Below, in pieces: positions 34,740 to 44,529 of a DNA stretch of 58,844 nt. The stretch spans positions 1-58,844 of the forward strand of contig DASVCL010000029.1 in the NCBI GenBank assembly GCA_036381615.1. Direction: 5' to 3'. Each line of letters opens with the position of its first letter. The stretch's first letter is position 1. Under the pieces are notes generated by a model. It worked only from the letters and a program-made list of their open reading frames with translations. It made no database searches and was not told where the DNA came from. This DNA is from CALANV01 sp036381615. GTDB taxonomy: Bacteria; Pseudomonadota; Alphaproteobacteria; CACIAM-22H2. The position numbers and the translations under genes are program-made.

Positions 34740-36415
34740 TCCGCACCCCGATCGTCAAGCTTCTCCTTGCCCTGCTGATATCGATCGCGACCTTGTGGTC
34801 GCCGGCCCGTCCTGCGAATGCGAAGGACGAACTCGTCATCGGCCTGACCCAGTTTCCCTCGACCTTCAATCCGTTCATCGATGCCATGGCCGCCAAGTCC
34901 TACGTGCTGGCCATGACGCGCCGGCCCTTGGTCGCGTACGACCAGAACTGGAATCTGATCTGCATGCTGTGCACCGAGGTTCCGACGATCGAGAACGGCC
35001 GGGCCAAGCCGTTCGACAACCCGGATGGCAGCAAGGGTATCGCGATCACGTATACGATCCATCCGAAGGCAACCTGGGGCGACGGCACCCCGGTGACGAG
35101 CGACGACGTCGTCTTCGCGTGGGAGGTCGGCAAGCATCCGAAGAGCGCGGTCGACGGTACGGAATATTTCCGGCGCGTGAGCCGGATCGAGGTGCACGAC
35201 AGCAAGACGTTCACGGTGCACGCGAACAAGCTCACCTTCAACTACGCCGCGCTCTATGCCTTCGATCCGCTGCCGGCGCATCTCGAGCGCGCGGCCTTCA
35301 TGGCAGACCCGGAAGGCTACAAGCGCCGCACCGTCTACGACGCCGACACGACCAATCCCGGGCTTTACTACGGCCCCTACCGCATCACCCAGGTGACGCC
35401 CGGCGCGAGCGTCGTGCTGGAGCCGAACCCGACCTGGTACGGCGAAAAGCCGCATTTCAGGAAAATCACCGTGCGGGTCATCGAGAACACCGCGGCGCTG
35501 GAGGCAAATCTGCTGTCGGGCGCGATCGACTACATCGCCGGCGAACTCGGCCTGACGCTGGATCAGGCCCTCGCCCTCGAGAAGCGTCATGGCGACCGCT
35601 TCGACGTCATCTACAAGGCCGGGCTGATCTACGAGCACGTCGACCTCAATCTCGACAACCCGGCGCTCAAGGACAAGCTGGTGCGCCAGGCCCTGCTCTA
35701 TGGCCTCGACCGCGCCGCGATCAGCCGCCAGCTCTTTGCCGGCAAGCAGCCGGTTGCGCATTCCTTCGTCAGCCCGCTCGACTGGATCGCCGCCGCGGAC
35801 CTCAAGACCTATCCGTACGACCCGAAGAAGGCGGCCGCCCTGCTCGACGAAGCCGGCTGGAACGTGATGAAGGGCGGCATCCGCCACAACGCGGCGGGCG
35901 AGCGCCTGGCGCTGGAACTTATGACCACCGCCGGCAACCGCTCGCGCGAGACGGTGCAGCAGGTCCTGCAGAGCCAGTGGCGCAAGCTCGGCATCGATGT
36001 CCGTATCCGCAACGAGCCGGCACGCGTGTTCTTCGGCGAGACCGTGCGCCGGCGACAGTTCTCGGCCATGGCGATGTTCGCGTGGATCAGCGCGCCGGAA
36101 AGCCTGCCCCGCTCCATCCTGCATTCTCAGGAGATCCCCGTCCCGGAACGGAATTTCTCGGGGCAGAACTATACCGGCTTCCGCAACGCGGAGGCCGACA
36201 CGCTCATCGACCGGATCGAGGTCGAACTCGACCGGGAAAAACGCAAGGAGCGCTGGCATCGGCTGCAGGAGATCTACGTCGAGGAGCTGCCGGCGTTGCC
36301 GCTCTATTACCGTGCCGATTCGTTCTTCGTGCCGAAATGGCTCGAGGGTATCGAGCCGACCGGCCACCTGATCCCCACCACGATGTGGATCGAGACGTGG
36401 CGACCGCGTTCGTGA
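34736..36415 (+). CDS. ABC transporter substrate-binding protein (peptide/family 5), copy 1
   Basis: 559-aa periplasmic binding protein of the DppA/OppA family (SBP_bac_5). A Sec signal peptide covers about 1-29 (cut near ANA-KD). The body has the hallmark TWGDGTPVTSDDVVF and the closing pattern ELPALPLYYR...PKW. A CMLC pair lies near residue 80. It is coupled to the hydroxypyruvate isomerase gene by a 4-base overlap and overlaps the next binding-protein gene by one base. It is closely similar to that next gene over its full length. The ligand is unknown and need not be a peptide. Confidence 0.92.
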   Translation: MIRTPIVKLLLALLISIATLWSPARPANAKDELVIGLTQFPSTFNPFIDAMAAKSYVLAMTRRPLVAYDQNWNLICMLCTEVPTIENGRAKPFDNPDGSKGIAITYTIHPKATWGDGTPVTSDDVVFAWEVGKHPKSAVDGTEYFRRVSRIEVHDSKTFTVHANKLTFNYAALYAFDPLPAHLERAAFMADPEGYKRRTVYDADTTNPGLYYGPYRITQVTPGASVVLEPNPTWYGEKPHFRKITVRVIENTAALEANLLSGAIDYIAGELGLTLDQALALEKRHGDRFDVIYKAGLIYEHVDLNLDNPALKDKLVRQALLYGLDRAAISRQLFAGKQPVAHSFVSPLDWIAAADLKTYPYDPKKAAALLDEAGWNVMKGGIRHNAAGERLALELMTTAGNRSRETVQQVLQSQWRKLGIDVRIRNEPARVFFGETVRRRQFSAMAMFAWISAPESLPRSILHSQEIPVPERNFSGQNYTGFRNAEADTLIDRIEVELDREKRKERWHRLQEIYVEELPALPLYYRADSFFVPKWLEGIEPTGHLIPTTMWIETWRPRS

Positions 36416-38076
36416 TGAAGCCGCTCGTGCGCGCCGCTGCCCTTCTGCTCGCGACCGTCATCTCCTTCGCCGTGCCCGCGGCGCAGGCGAAGGATGAGCT
36501 CGTCATCGGCATGACGCAGTTCCCCTCGAGCTTTCATCCGGGCATGGATCCCCTGCTCGCCAAGACCTACGTGCTGGCGATGACGCGGCGGCCTTTCACC
36601 GCCCATGATCCGGACTGGAAACTCGTCTGCCTGCTCTGCACCGAACTGCCCACGCTCGAAAACGGACGCGCGAAGCTGACAGAGCGACCGGACGGAACGA
36701 AGGGAATCGCGGTCACCTATACGATCCATCCGAAGGCGACCTGGGGCGACGGCACCCCGGTGACGAGCGACGACGTCGTCTTCACCTGGGAGGTGGGCCG
36801 CCATCCGCAGACCGCGATCGGCGCCGGCGCGTTCTTCCGGCGTATCGAGAGGATCGACGTCGTCGACGCCAAGACGTTCACGCTGCATTTCGATCGGCCG
36901 GCCTACGACTACAACGCGATCAACGATTTCGACCTGTTGCCCGCGCACATCGAACGCGCGGCCTTCGCCGATCCCGCGAGCTACCGCCGCCGCACCGCGT
37001 ATGACGCCGACACTACGAACAAGGGGCTTTATTACGGCCCGTATCGCATCACCGAGGTCAGGCCCGGCTCCCACATCGTCCTCGAACCGAACCCGACCTG
37101 GTACGGCGAGAAGCCGCATTTCAGGAAGATCACCGTGCGGATCATCGAGAACAGCGCGGCGTTGGAGGCCAACCTGCTGTCGGGCGCCATCGACTATATT
37201 CCGGGCGAGCTGGGGCTGACGCTGGATCAGGCGCTTGCACTCGAGAAGCGGCACAAGGACCGGTTTACGTTCATCTACAAGCCAGGGCTCAAATACGAGC
37301 ACATCCCGCTCAACCTCGAACATCCGGCACTCGCGGACCGGCGCGTCCGCCAGGCGCTGCTCTATGCGCTCGACCGCGACGCACTCACGCGCCGGCTCTT
37401 CGCCGGCCGGCAACCCGTCGCCAACGGATTCGTGAGCCCGCTCGACCCCGTCGCGGCGCCGGATCTTCCGACCTATGCCCACGACCCGGACAAGGCCGCC
37501 GCTCTGCTCGACGACGCCGGTTGGCGCATGGCGAAGGACGGCTTCCGCCTCAACGCGGCGGGCGAACGGCTGTCGCTCGAGCTCCTCACCACGACCGAGG
37601 ACAGCACGCGGCGCCTCGTGCAGCAGGTGCTGCAAAGCCAATGGCGCAAGGCCGGCATCGAGGTGCGGCTGAAGAACGAGCCCGCCCGCGTGTTAATCGG
37701 CGACAGCATGCGCCGGCGCCAGTTCACGATGGCGATGTACTTCTCGTTCAGCGCACCGGAGCTCAGCCCACGCGGCTTCCTGCACTCGAGCCAGATCCCG
37801 ACGGCGGCGAACAACTTCGCCGGCCAGAACCGGTCCGGATTGCGCAATGCCGAGATCGACGCGCTGATCGACCGCATCGAGACGACGCTCGATCCTGCCG
37901 CGCGCCGCGACCTGTGGTATCGTCTTCAGGCGCTCTATGCGCAGGAACTGCCTGCCCTGCCGCTCTATTTTCGCACCGATCCCTACGTGATTCCGAAATG
38001 GCTCGCAGGCATCACGCCGACCGGCCATCAGGGCCCGAGCACCCTCTGGGTCGAGCGATGGCACGTGCTGCAATAG
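36415..38076 (+). CDS. ABC transporter substrate-binding protein (peptide/family 5), copy 2
   Basis: 553 aa, a tandem paralogue of the preceding gene. It has a Sec signal (MKPLVRAAALLLATVISFAVPAAQA), the same TWGDGTPVTSDDVVF block, the shared EPNPTWYGEKPHFRKITVR and LLSGAIDYI blocks, and the same C-terminal end. The ATG overlaps the previous stop (TGATG). The reading frame is also open through copy 1, but that part is a shadow and no fusion is implied. Long identical blocks point to a recent local duplication followed by divergence, perhaps for a second ligand. Permease genes follow after 126 bases. Confidence 0.92.
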   Translation: MKPLVRAAALLLATVISFAVPAAQAKDELVIGMTQFPSSFHPGMDPLLAKTYVLAMTRRPFTAHDPDWKLVCLLCTELPTLENGRAKLTERPDGTKGIAVTYTIHPKATWGDGTPVTSDDVVFTWEVGRHPQTAIGAGAFFRRIERIDVVDAKTFTLHFDRPAYDYNAINDFDLLPAHIERAAFADPASYRRRTAYDADTTNKGLYYGPYRITEVRPGSHIVLEPNPTWYGEKPHFRKITVRIIENSAALEANLLSGAIDYIPGELGLTLDQALALEKRHKDRFTFIYKPGLKYEHIPLNLEHPALADRRVRQALLYALDRDALTRRLFAGRQPVANGFVSPLDPVAAPDLPTYAHDPDKAAALLDDAGWRMAKDGFRLNAAGERLSLELLTTTEDSTRRLVQQVLQSQWRKAGIEVRLKNEPARVLIGDSMRRRQFTMAMYFSFSAPELSPRGFLHSSQIPTAANNFAGQNRSGLRNAEIDALIDRIETTLDPAARRDLWYRLQALYAQELPALPLYFRTDPYVIPKWLAGITPTGHQGPSTLWVERWHVLQ

Positions 38077-38202
38077 CGTGATGTCGCGGGGCCGCATCAA
38101 TCCGCGCGCCGGTCGGGCGTCATGGCCGGGCGCTGTCGAATTACCCATGACACCCCTCGCGCAACCGATCCACACAACCCGCGAAGCGACCCGAGCCGAG
38201 TC

Positions 38203-39180
38203 ATGATCCGCTATGTCGTCGAACGCATTGTCCAAGGGCTTGCGGTCATCGCGATCATGTCGTTCGTCATCTACGGCCTGATCGGACTCATGCCGGGCGA
38301 TCCCGTCGACCTGATGATCAGCGCCAACCCGCAGCTGACGACCGAGGACGCGGAGCGGCTGCGGCGCCTCCACGGCCTCGACCGCCCGATCTGGGCGCGC
38401 TACGCGGCCTGGGCGACATCCGCCCTGCAAGGCGATTTCGGCTACAGCCGCACCTTCGCGCGGCCGGTCCTGGAGGTGCTCGGGCCGCGGCTCGCCAACA
38501 CGGCTGCCCTCATGCTCGGTGCCTTTGCGGTCGCGCTGATGATCGGTCTGCCCGCCGGAATTTACGCCGCCTCGCGCCCCGGCAGCATCGCGGATACCCT
38601 CGTCAATCTTGGGAGCTTCGTGTCGATCTCGGTCCCGACCTTCTGGCTCGCCCTGATGATGATCATCCTGTTCGCGGTCGTGCTCGGCTGGCTGCCGGCG
38701 AGCGGCCTGCCGCCCGGTCCGGCGGGTTTCTGGGAACATGTCCGCCACCTGATCCTTCCGGTCGCCACGCTCGCCATGGTCGAGGCCGGCGCCTATGCGC
38801 GCTACATGCGCGCGGCAATGATCGAGGCGCTGCGCCACGATTATGTCCGGACCGCCCGCGCCAAGGGCGCGAGCCGGGCGCGCACGATCCTGGGACATGC
38901 GCTCCGCAATGCGCTGGTCCCGGTCGTAACGGTCATGGCGCTGAGCTTCGGGGGGCTGTTCTCCGGCGCCCTCGTGACCGAGACCATGTTCGCCTATCCG
39001 GGCATGGGAAAGCTGATCTTCGATTCGATCATGGGCAACGACTACAACCTCGCGCTCGTCGCCCTGCTGTTCGCGACCATCCTGACGCTGGTCGGGAACC
39101 TGGTTGCCGATCTCGCCTATGTCGCTCTCGACCCTCGCATCGGCCTCGGTGCAGGCCCCGGCACGGAGCGGGCGCGATGA
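38203..39180 (+). CDS. ABC transporter permease (DppB/OppB type)
   Basis: 325-aa inner-membrane permease with six helices. The N-terminal helix MIRYVVERIVQGLAVIAIMS and the NPQLTTEDAERLRRLHGLDRP loop are typical of DppB. The cytoplasmic coupling region is RYMRAAMIEALRHDYVRTARAKGAS and the last part has FAYPGMGKLIFDSI. The start is the ATG at 38203. It overlaps the next permease by 4 bases. No ATPase genes follow, so this transporter must borrow ATPases from elsewhere. Confidence 0.93.
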   Translation: MIRYVVERIVQGLAVIAIMSFVIYGLIGLMPGDPVDLMISANPQLTTEDAERLRRLHGLDRPIWARYAAWATSALQGDFGYSRTFARPVLEVLGPRLANTAALMLGAFAVALMIGLPAGIYAASRPGSIADTLVNLGSFVSISVPTFWLALMMIILFAVVLGWLPASGLPPGPAGFWEHVRHLILPVATLAMVEAGAYARYMRAAMIEALRHDYVRTARAKGASRARTILGHALRNALVPVVTVMALSFGGLFSGALVTETMFAYPGMGKLIFDSIMGNDYNLALVALLFATILTLVGNLVADLAYVALDPRIGLGAGPGTERAR

Positions 39181-40049
39181 CGGACGCGAGACGCGGCCTC
39201 GGCATCGCGGCCGCCGTGGCGCTGGCGACGCTCGTCGTCCTGGCGGCTGCGGCGCCCCTCATCGCCGCCGCGATGGGCCACGACATAACCGAGGCCGACC
39301 TGCTGCAGCGCTACGAGCCTCCGTCGCTCGCGCATCCGCTCGGCACCGACGAGCTCGGACGCGACGTTCTGCTGCGCCTGCTCTATGGCGGGCGGATCTC
39401 CCTCACGGTCGGCATCGTCGCGGCGATCATGGCCGCATCGATCGGCACCGTCGTCGGCCTGTTGGCCGGATATTTCGGTGGCAGGCTCGACGCCCTGCTG
39501 ATGCGGGTGACCGATGGCGTGATCGCGCTGCCGCTGCTGCCGCTTCTGATCGTGCTGGCAGCCGTCGACCTCACCGAACTTGACCTGCCGCCGGCGATCG
39601 CCGATTCCGAGCGCGTGAGTCTCTACCGCATCATCCTGATCACCGCGCTCGTCGGCTGGACGACCGTCGCACGGCTCGTCCGCGGCGCCACGCTCAGCCT
39701 GAAGAGCCGCGATTTCGTGCGCGCCGCCGCCGCACTCGGCGCCGGTCATGCGCGCATCATGGCCGTCCACATCCTGCCCAACGCGGCTTCGCCGATCATC
39801 GTCGCGACGACGCTCGCCGTCGGCCAGATCATCCTGTTCGAGTCGGTGCTGAGCTTCCTCGGGCTCGGCATTCAGCCGCCGCTGCCGAGCTGGGGCAACA
39901 TGCTCACGAATGCCCAGGAAGTGATCTGGCAGGCACCGCTGCTGGCGTTCTACCCGGGCGTCCTGATCCTGATCACGGTCAGCGCGTGCAACCTCCTGGG
40001 CGACGCCCTTCAGGAATGGCTGGATCCGCGAGCCGTTACGCGACGGTAG
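39177..40049 (+). CDS. ABC transporter permease (DppC/OppC type)
   Basis: 290-aa permease, partner of the DppB-type gene with an ATGA overlap. Landmarks are HPLGTDELGRDVLLRLLYGGRISL near the first periplasmic loop, the coupling loop LKSRDFVRAAAALGAGHARIM and the closing SFLGLGIQPPLPSWG. It is the last gene of this transport unit, since the convergent EamA gene ends 4 bases beyond. Two binding proteins and two permeases are present, but no DppD/DppF ATPases. Confidence 0.93.
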   Translation: MTDARRGLGIAAAVALATLVVLAAAAPLIAAAMGHDITEADLLQRYEPPSLAHPLGTDELGRDVLLRLLYGGRISLTVGIVAAIMAASIGTVVGLLAGYFGGRLDALLMRVTDGVIALPLLPLLIVLAAVDLTELDLPPAIADSERVSLYRIILITALVGWTTVARLVRGATLSLKSRDFVRAAAALGAGHARIMAVHILPNAASPIIVATTLAVGQIILFESVLSFLGLGIQPPLPSWGNMLTNAQEVIWQAPLLAFYPGVLILITVSACNLLGDALQEWLDPRAVTRR

Positions 40050-40053
40050 CGCT

Positions 40054-41022
40054 TCAAGGCTTCGACCCCGGAACCACGCCGCCGCTCTGTCCCGCCGTCG
40101 CCGCCGCCCGGCCCGGGCCGACGGCGCCGCGCGCCACCGCCATGGCCATGCCGATCGTGACCAGCGCGACGCCGACGAGGGTGGACGTCGTCAATGTCTC
40201 ACCCAGCACCGGTACCGCCAGCGCCGCGGCCATGGCCGGCACCAGCGAGGCGAACAGAGCCGCGCGCCCGGCACCGAGCAGGGCGACGGTGCGCATGTAA
40301 AGGGCGAGCGCGATCACGCCCGTGACGAACCCCTGGTAGATGCCCTGGAATGCCACCTCGAGCACCGGCGCCGACAGCAGGCGGCCGCCGGCAATCAGCA
40401 GATAGAACGGCAGATAGATGACGAACGAGACCACGGACACGATCGCGGTGGCGGCGAGCGCGTCGATACGCCAGCCCCGGGCGGTTACGGTGAACACCGA
40501 CCAGAGCAGCGCCGCGACGGCGAACAGCAGATGCCCACGACCGATCTCGGCATCGCCGGTCAATCCGTGCCAGCCGATCGCCCCGACGCCGGCCATCACG
40601 ACGGCCATGCCGGCGAGCTGACGGCGGTCGAAACGCTCGCCGAGAAAAAGGGCGCTCAGACCCGCCGTGAACAGGAGAACCCCGGACGGGCCGATCACCG
40701 CCTGATGGCTGGCCGGCGCCACCTGAAGGCCGGCAAAGACGACGAGTGCATAGGGAGCGCCCGCACCGATCAGCATGAGGAAGACCGCATGCCACGGGAT
40801 GCCGGCGATGCCGCGCCGATTCATCCGCTGCCGCAGCAGGATCGGGAGTAGCACGATGCCGGCCACCGTGTAGCGCAGGGCGGTGACGTCGTGGAAATCC
40901 AGCGCACCGGTGAGCCCGGCGCGCGAGACCACCGCCCAGCTTCCCCACAGCAGGGCGGTGACGAGTCCGGTGCCGAGGCCGAGCCAGAACGTGGCGCGTG
41001 TATCGGTAGTAGAAGTCGACAT
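40054..41022 (-). CDS. DMT-superfamily transporter (EamA family)
   Basis: 322-aa protein made of two EamA repeats, ten hydrophobic helices in all, each repeat with the usual Gly/Pro-rich pattern (for example FLGERFDRRQLAGMAVVMAGV and PVLGETLTTSTLVGVALVTIG). Such proteins are metabolite or amino-acid exporters or carriers. It is convergent with the permease operon. The substrate is unknown. Confidence 0.88.
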   Translation of the reverse strand: MSTSTTDTRATFWLGLGTGLVTALLWGSWAVVSRAGLTGALDFHDVTALRYTVAGIVLLPILLRQRMNRRGIAGIPWHAVFLMLIGAGAPYALVVFAGLQVAPASHQAVIGPSGVLLFTAGLSALFLGERFDRRQLAGMAVVMAGVGAIGWHGLTGDAEIGRGHLLFAVAALLWSVFTVTARGWRIDALAATAIVSVVSFVIYLPFYLLIAGGRLLSAPVLEVAFQGIYQGFVTGVIALALYMRTVALLGAGRAALFASLVPAMAAALAVPVLGETLTTSTLVGVALVTIGMAMAVARGAVGPGRAAATAGQSGGVVPGSKP

Positions 41023-41129
41023 GGCGGCCAGACTAGTCCGTCATGCCGTCCGGGGCCCGTGCCGCTTTCGCGCCCCAGCCTTGACCGCACGTCAGATCGC
41101 GAACAATCCGGTCCGGTGCGATGCCATCC

Positions 41130-41960
41130 CTAGTGCGACATGAATACGGGAACCGTCATGTGCGCGAGCAGATGGCGCGTCACGCCGCCGAACACAACTT
41201 CGCGGGCGCGCGCATGCCCATAGCCGCCGGACACGATCATGTCGGCCCCGAGATCCGCGGCACGCGACAGCAGGACGTCGCCGACGTCGATATCTTCGGC
41301 ATAGGTGCTCGTCGCCTCCACCTTCACGCCGTGGCGGGCGAGATGCAGCGCGACATCCGCCCCGGGTATGCGCCGGGCGGCATCCGGCGGATCGACCGAC
41401 AGCACCGTGACCGTCCGCGCCCGTTTCAGGATCGGCAGCGCGTCGTTGAGGGCGCGCGCGGCCTCGCGCGTCGCATTCCATGCGACCAGCACCCGCTCGC
41501 CGACCGTCGGAAAGCGCCCATAGCTGGGCACGACCAGGATCGGGCGGCCGCTGCCGAGCAGGAGATTCTCGACCACGATGCGCGACAGGTTCGGCCGGTC
41601 GTCCTCCTCGTCCGCCCCCTGGCCGATGATGGTCAGGTCCGCATGGCGCGCGTGGACCATTGCCGCTTCCGGCATCGCGTCCCTGACGAGGCGCCATTCC
41701 AACGCGACCCCGGCGCGGTCGCCGGCGGTACGGACCTGCCCTTCCAGCCGCGAGGCAATCTCTTCCGTCATGCGCGCGCTCTCGTCGGCCACCGCCTGCG
41801 GCAGCTGCGCGGCCACGAAGGTCGGGATGGCCCGGACGGCCGGCGAATACAACGCCGTCAGATGGGCCTCGTGGATCTGGGCGAAACGAAGCGCGTAGTC
41901 GAGCCGGTCGTCATTCGCCCGGTCCGTGCCGACATGCACGAGCAGGTCTTTGAAGGGCAT
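41130..41960 (-). CDS. universal stress protein, two UspA domains
   Basis: 276-aa protein with tandem UspA-like domains: residues 1-145, starting MPFKDLLVHVGTDRANDDRLDYA, and about 150-276, starting RVLVAWNATREAARAL. The second domain keeps a nucleotide-loop-like segment, SGGYGHARAREVVFGGVTRHLL. The ribosome site AGGAGG is strong. Roles in stress survival are known for the family; the exact job here is not. It stands alone, 181 bases from the divergent manC. Confidence 0.88.
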   Translation of the reverse strand: MPFKDLLVHVGTDRANDDRLDYALRFAQIHEAHLTALYSPAVRAIPTFVAAQLPQAVADESARMTEEIASRLEGQVRTAGDRAGVALEWRLVRDAMPEAAMVHARHADLTIIGQGADEEDDRPNLSRIVVENLLLGSGRPILVVPSYGRFPTVGERVLVAWNATREAARALNDALPILKRARTVTVLSVDPPDAARRIPGADVALHLARHGVKVEATSTYAEDIDVGDVLLSRAADLGADMIVSGGYGHARAREVVFGGVTRHLLAHMTVPVFMSH

Positions 41961-42141
41961 GGCATCCTCCTGCGGCGCCGGCCGGAGACGGACCGGCCGG
42001 CGAATGGAATGAGGCGCGACCGAAGCCGAACCGATGCGCCTCGCAGCGACTTAACCCGAGAGGTGCGGCCAAGGTTCCCGCGTTCGGTATTGGCGACGAT
42101 CGGGATTTGCGATAGCAGAAACATTCCAGCATGGGGGCGAC

Positions 42142-43569
42142 ATGGCCGATGTGCCGAAGATCGTACCGGTGATTCTGTCAGGCGGCGCAGGCACGCGGCT
42201 GTGGCCATTGTCGCGCGAGCTTTACCCCAAACAGCTCCTGCCGCTCGTCTCGGAATACAGCCTGCTCCAGGAGACGGCCCGCCGCATCAGCGGCGCGTCG
42301 TATGCGCCGCCGCTGGTCGTCTGCAACGACGAACACCGCTTCATCATCGCCGAGCAACTGCGCCTGCTGGGCGTCAAGCCGCGGGCGATCGTGCTCGAGC
42401 CGCTGCCGCGCAATACGGCGCCGGCGGTCGCCGTCGCGGCGCTCATGGCCGCGGCGGACGACCCCAATGCCCTGATCCTGGTCCTGCCGTCGGACCACGT
42501 CCTCACCGAGCTCGCCGCGTTCCACGCGGCCGTTGCCGTTGCCGCGGCCGCCGCCCGAACCGGCAGGCTCGTTACCTTCGGCATCACGCCGACCGGCCCG
42601 GAGACCGGCTACGGCTACATCCGCCGCGATGCCCCGCTGACCGGAATCGACGGGGCATACGCGATCGCACGTTTCGTGGAAAAGCCGGACCTGGCAACGG
42701 CACAATCCTTCATCGCCGACGGCGCGTGGTCATGGAACAGCGGCATGTTCCTGTTTCCGGCGCGACTCTTCCTCGACGAACTGGGCCGCCACGAGCCCGA
42801 CATGCTGCAGGCGACGAGGGATGCGGTTGCCGGCGCCGTGACCGATCTCGAATTCGTGCGCCTGGACAAGGACGCGTTCGCACGCTGCCCGTCGAAGTCG
42901 GTGGACTACGCCGTCATGGAGAAGACGGACGTCGCTGCGGTCGTGCCGGCGCACCTCGGGTGGAACGACGTCGGCGCCTGGTCGGCACTATGGGAGCTGG
43001 GCGACAAGGACGCCGGAGGCAACGTGACGATCGGCGACGTGATCGCCCACGACACGCGCAACTCCTACTTGCGCAGTGACCGCGTTCTGCTGTCGACCAT
43101 CGGCGTCGAGGACGTGGTCGTCGTCGCCACCAGCGACGTCGTCCTCGTCGCGAAGAAAGATCGCGTCCAGAACGTCAAGAACATCGTGGAGGAGCTCAAG
43201 GCCAAGGGCCGCAGCGAGGCGACGTCGCACCCGATCGTGTACCGGCCCTGGGGCAGCTACCAGTGCATCGATGCCGGCCCGCGGCATCAGGTGAAGCACA
43301 TCATGGTCAAGCCCGGGCACAAGCTGTCGCTGCAGAAGCACGCGCATCGCGCCGAGCATTGGGTGGTGGTCAGCGGCGTCGCCCGCGTCACGCGCGACGA
43401 GGACCTCCTCACCCTGCGCGAGAACATGTCGACCTACATCCCGGTCGGCTGCGTCCATCGCCTCGAGAACCCGGGCCCCGGTCCGCTCCACCTGATCGAG
43501 GTGCAGTCGGGCGGTTATCTCGGCGAGGACGACATCGTCCGCCTCGACGACACCTACGGGCGGAAGTGA
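42142..43569 (+). CDS. manC: mannose-1-phosphate guanylyltransferase / mannose-6-phosphate isomerase
   Basis: 475-aa bifunctional enzyme making GDP-mannose for polysaccharides and glycoconjugates. The N-terminal nucleotidyltransferase domain has SGGAGTRLWPLSRE (13-26) and FVEKPDLATA. The C-terminal type II isomerase cupin covers about 360-475 (YRPWGSYQCI, HKLSLQKHAHRAEHWVVVSGVA). No other polysaccharide genes are adjacent, so it seems a free-standing copy. Confidence 0.94.
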   Translation: MADVPKIVPVILSGGAGTRLWPLSRELYPKQLLPLVSEYSLLQETARRISGASYAPPLVVCNDEHRFIIAEQLRLLGVKPRAIVLEPLPRNTAPAVAVAALMAAADDPNALILVLPSDHVLTELAAFHAAVAVAAAAARTGRLVTFGITPTGPETGYGYIRRDAPLTGIDGAYAIARFVEKPDLATAQSFIADGAWSWNSGMFLFPARLFLDELGRHEPDMLQATRDAVAGAVTDLEFVRLDKDAFARCPSKSVDYAVMEKTDVAAVVPAHLGWNDVGAWSALWELGDKDAGGNVTIGDVIAHDTRNSYLRSDRVLLSTIGVEDVVVVATSDVVLVAKKDRVQNVKNIVEELKAKGRSEATSHPIVYRPWGSYQCIDAGPRHQVKHIMVKPGHKLSLQKHAHRAEHWVVVSGVARVTRDEDLLTLRENMSTYIPVGCVHRLENPGPGPLHLIEVQSGGYLGEDDIVRLDDTYGRK

Positions 43570-43589
43570 CGTCGCGGCACGGGCGTATT

Positions 43590-43946
43590 TCAGGACTTTG
43601 GCCCGGCCCCCAGCAGAAACTCCTTCAGCGCGACGGCGTTGTTGTGCTCCCGGTCGCGCGCGCCGAAGACGAGGGTCAGCGTGCCTGTCGCCGCGTGACG
43701 CCACAGCAAGGCAACCGCTTCCCCCCTGCCGGCGAGCTCGCGGGCATAGCGCCGCCGGAACTCGTCCCACCGCGCCGGATCATGGCCGAACCATTTCCGG
43801 AGCTCGGTGCTGGGTGCGACGTCCTTGAGCCAGAGGTCGATCCCCGCCTTTTCCTTGGTGACGCCGCGCGGCCAGATCCGGTCCACCAGAACGCGGAAGC
43901 CGTCATCCGGCGCCCGCTTGTCGCGAACGTTCTTGACCCTGATCAT
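43590..43946 (-). CDS. DUF488 family protein
   Basis: 118 aa, full length for the short DUF488 form. Recognisable motifs are VLVDRIWPRGVTKEKAGID near residues 19-37 and TLVFGARDREHNNAVALKEFL near the C-terminus. The function is unknown. It converges on manC and lies 20 bases beyond the next minus-strand gene, with which it may be co-transcribed. Confidence 0.85.
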   Translation of the reverse strand: MIRVKNVRDKRAPDDGFRVLVDRIWPRGVTKEKAGIDLWLKDVAPSTELRKWFGHDPARWDEFRRRYARELAGRGEAVALLWRHAATGTLTLVFGARDREHNNAVALKEFLLGAGPKS

Positions 43947-43966
43947 GCGCCGGCCCCGCCTGCTGC

Positions 43967-44509
43967 CTACGCCGCCGGCGGCAACCCGGCCATCAGCGCC
44001 GTGCAGCGCTCGACGTTACGCACGTGCACGTCGCGCATCTCGCGCAGATCGGCGTAAAGGGCATCGTCCTGGATCCGCGGAAGCGTCTCGTTGAGCTTGC
44101 GCACCACCCAGTCCTGCCCGCGGTTGAGGAATGCAAGCCGTGCCCGCAGGCCGGCGACGGCGCGAAATTTCTCGTAGAACGAGCCGGTCGCCGGGCTCGG
44201 CCTCCCCCCGAGGCGCGTGATGTGCCGCGACAGCATCGCGCAGAACCGCCCCTCGTCCACGCCGACCGGATGAACCGCCTGCCGAAAATCGTCCGACGCC
44301 GCGTCCGACTGCAGCAAGGCGACAGCCTTCGCCCCCGCCCGCTCGCCTTCCAGCAAGACGTTGAGGAAGGCGATGATCTCGTCTTGCGGCATGTAGCCGG
44401 CATAGACGGGATCCATCTCATGCGCGAAGCACGGCGGCGAGCTCGTCTCGATGCGCGCCTCGCGTTCGTGGCCTTCGTCCTTGTCGGGATCGGGTTTGGA
44501 ATTGGGCAT
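43967..44509 (-). CDS. helical protein of unknown function (DUF6306-like)
   Basis: 180 aa. The first 30 residues are polar and charged, the rest mainly helical with a ferritin-like flavour: FLNVLLEGERAGAKAVALL (about 48-66) and FCAMLSRHITRLGG. It resembles the DUF6306 group often seen near DUF488 and small stress genes. Metal binding is possible but not shown. The ribosome site GAGGGACG supports the start. Confidence 0.7.
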   Translation of the reverse strand: MPNSKPDPDKDEGHEREARIETSSPPCFAHEMDPVYAGYMPQDEIIAFLNVLLEGERAGAKAVALLQSDAASDDFRQAVHPVGVDEGRFCAMLSRHITRLGGRPSPATGSFYEKFRAVAGLRARLAFLNRGQDWVVRKLNETLPRIQDDALYADLREMRDVHVRNVERCTALMAGLPPAA

Positions 44510-44529
44510 CGTCCCTCGTCAGCGTCGCC

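Noticed and set aside
34630..36414. Open frame running in front of binding-protein copy 2, suggesting a giant 1148-residue protein
   Set aside because: This part is a different frame of binding-protein copy 1 and has no protein-like composition. Copy 2 has its own signal peptide and start at 36415.
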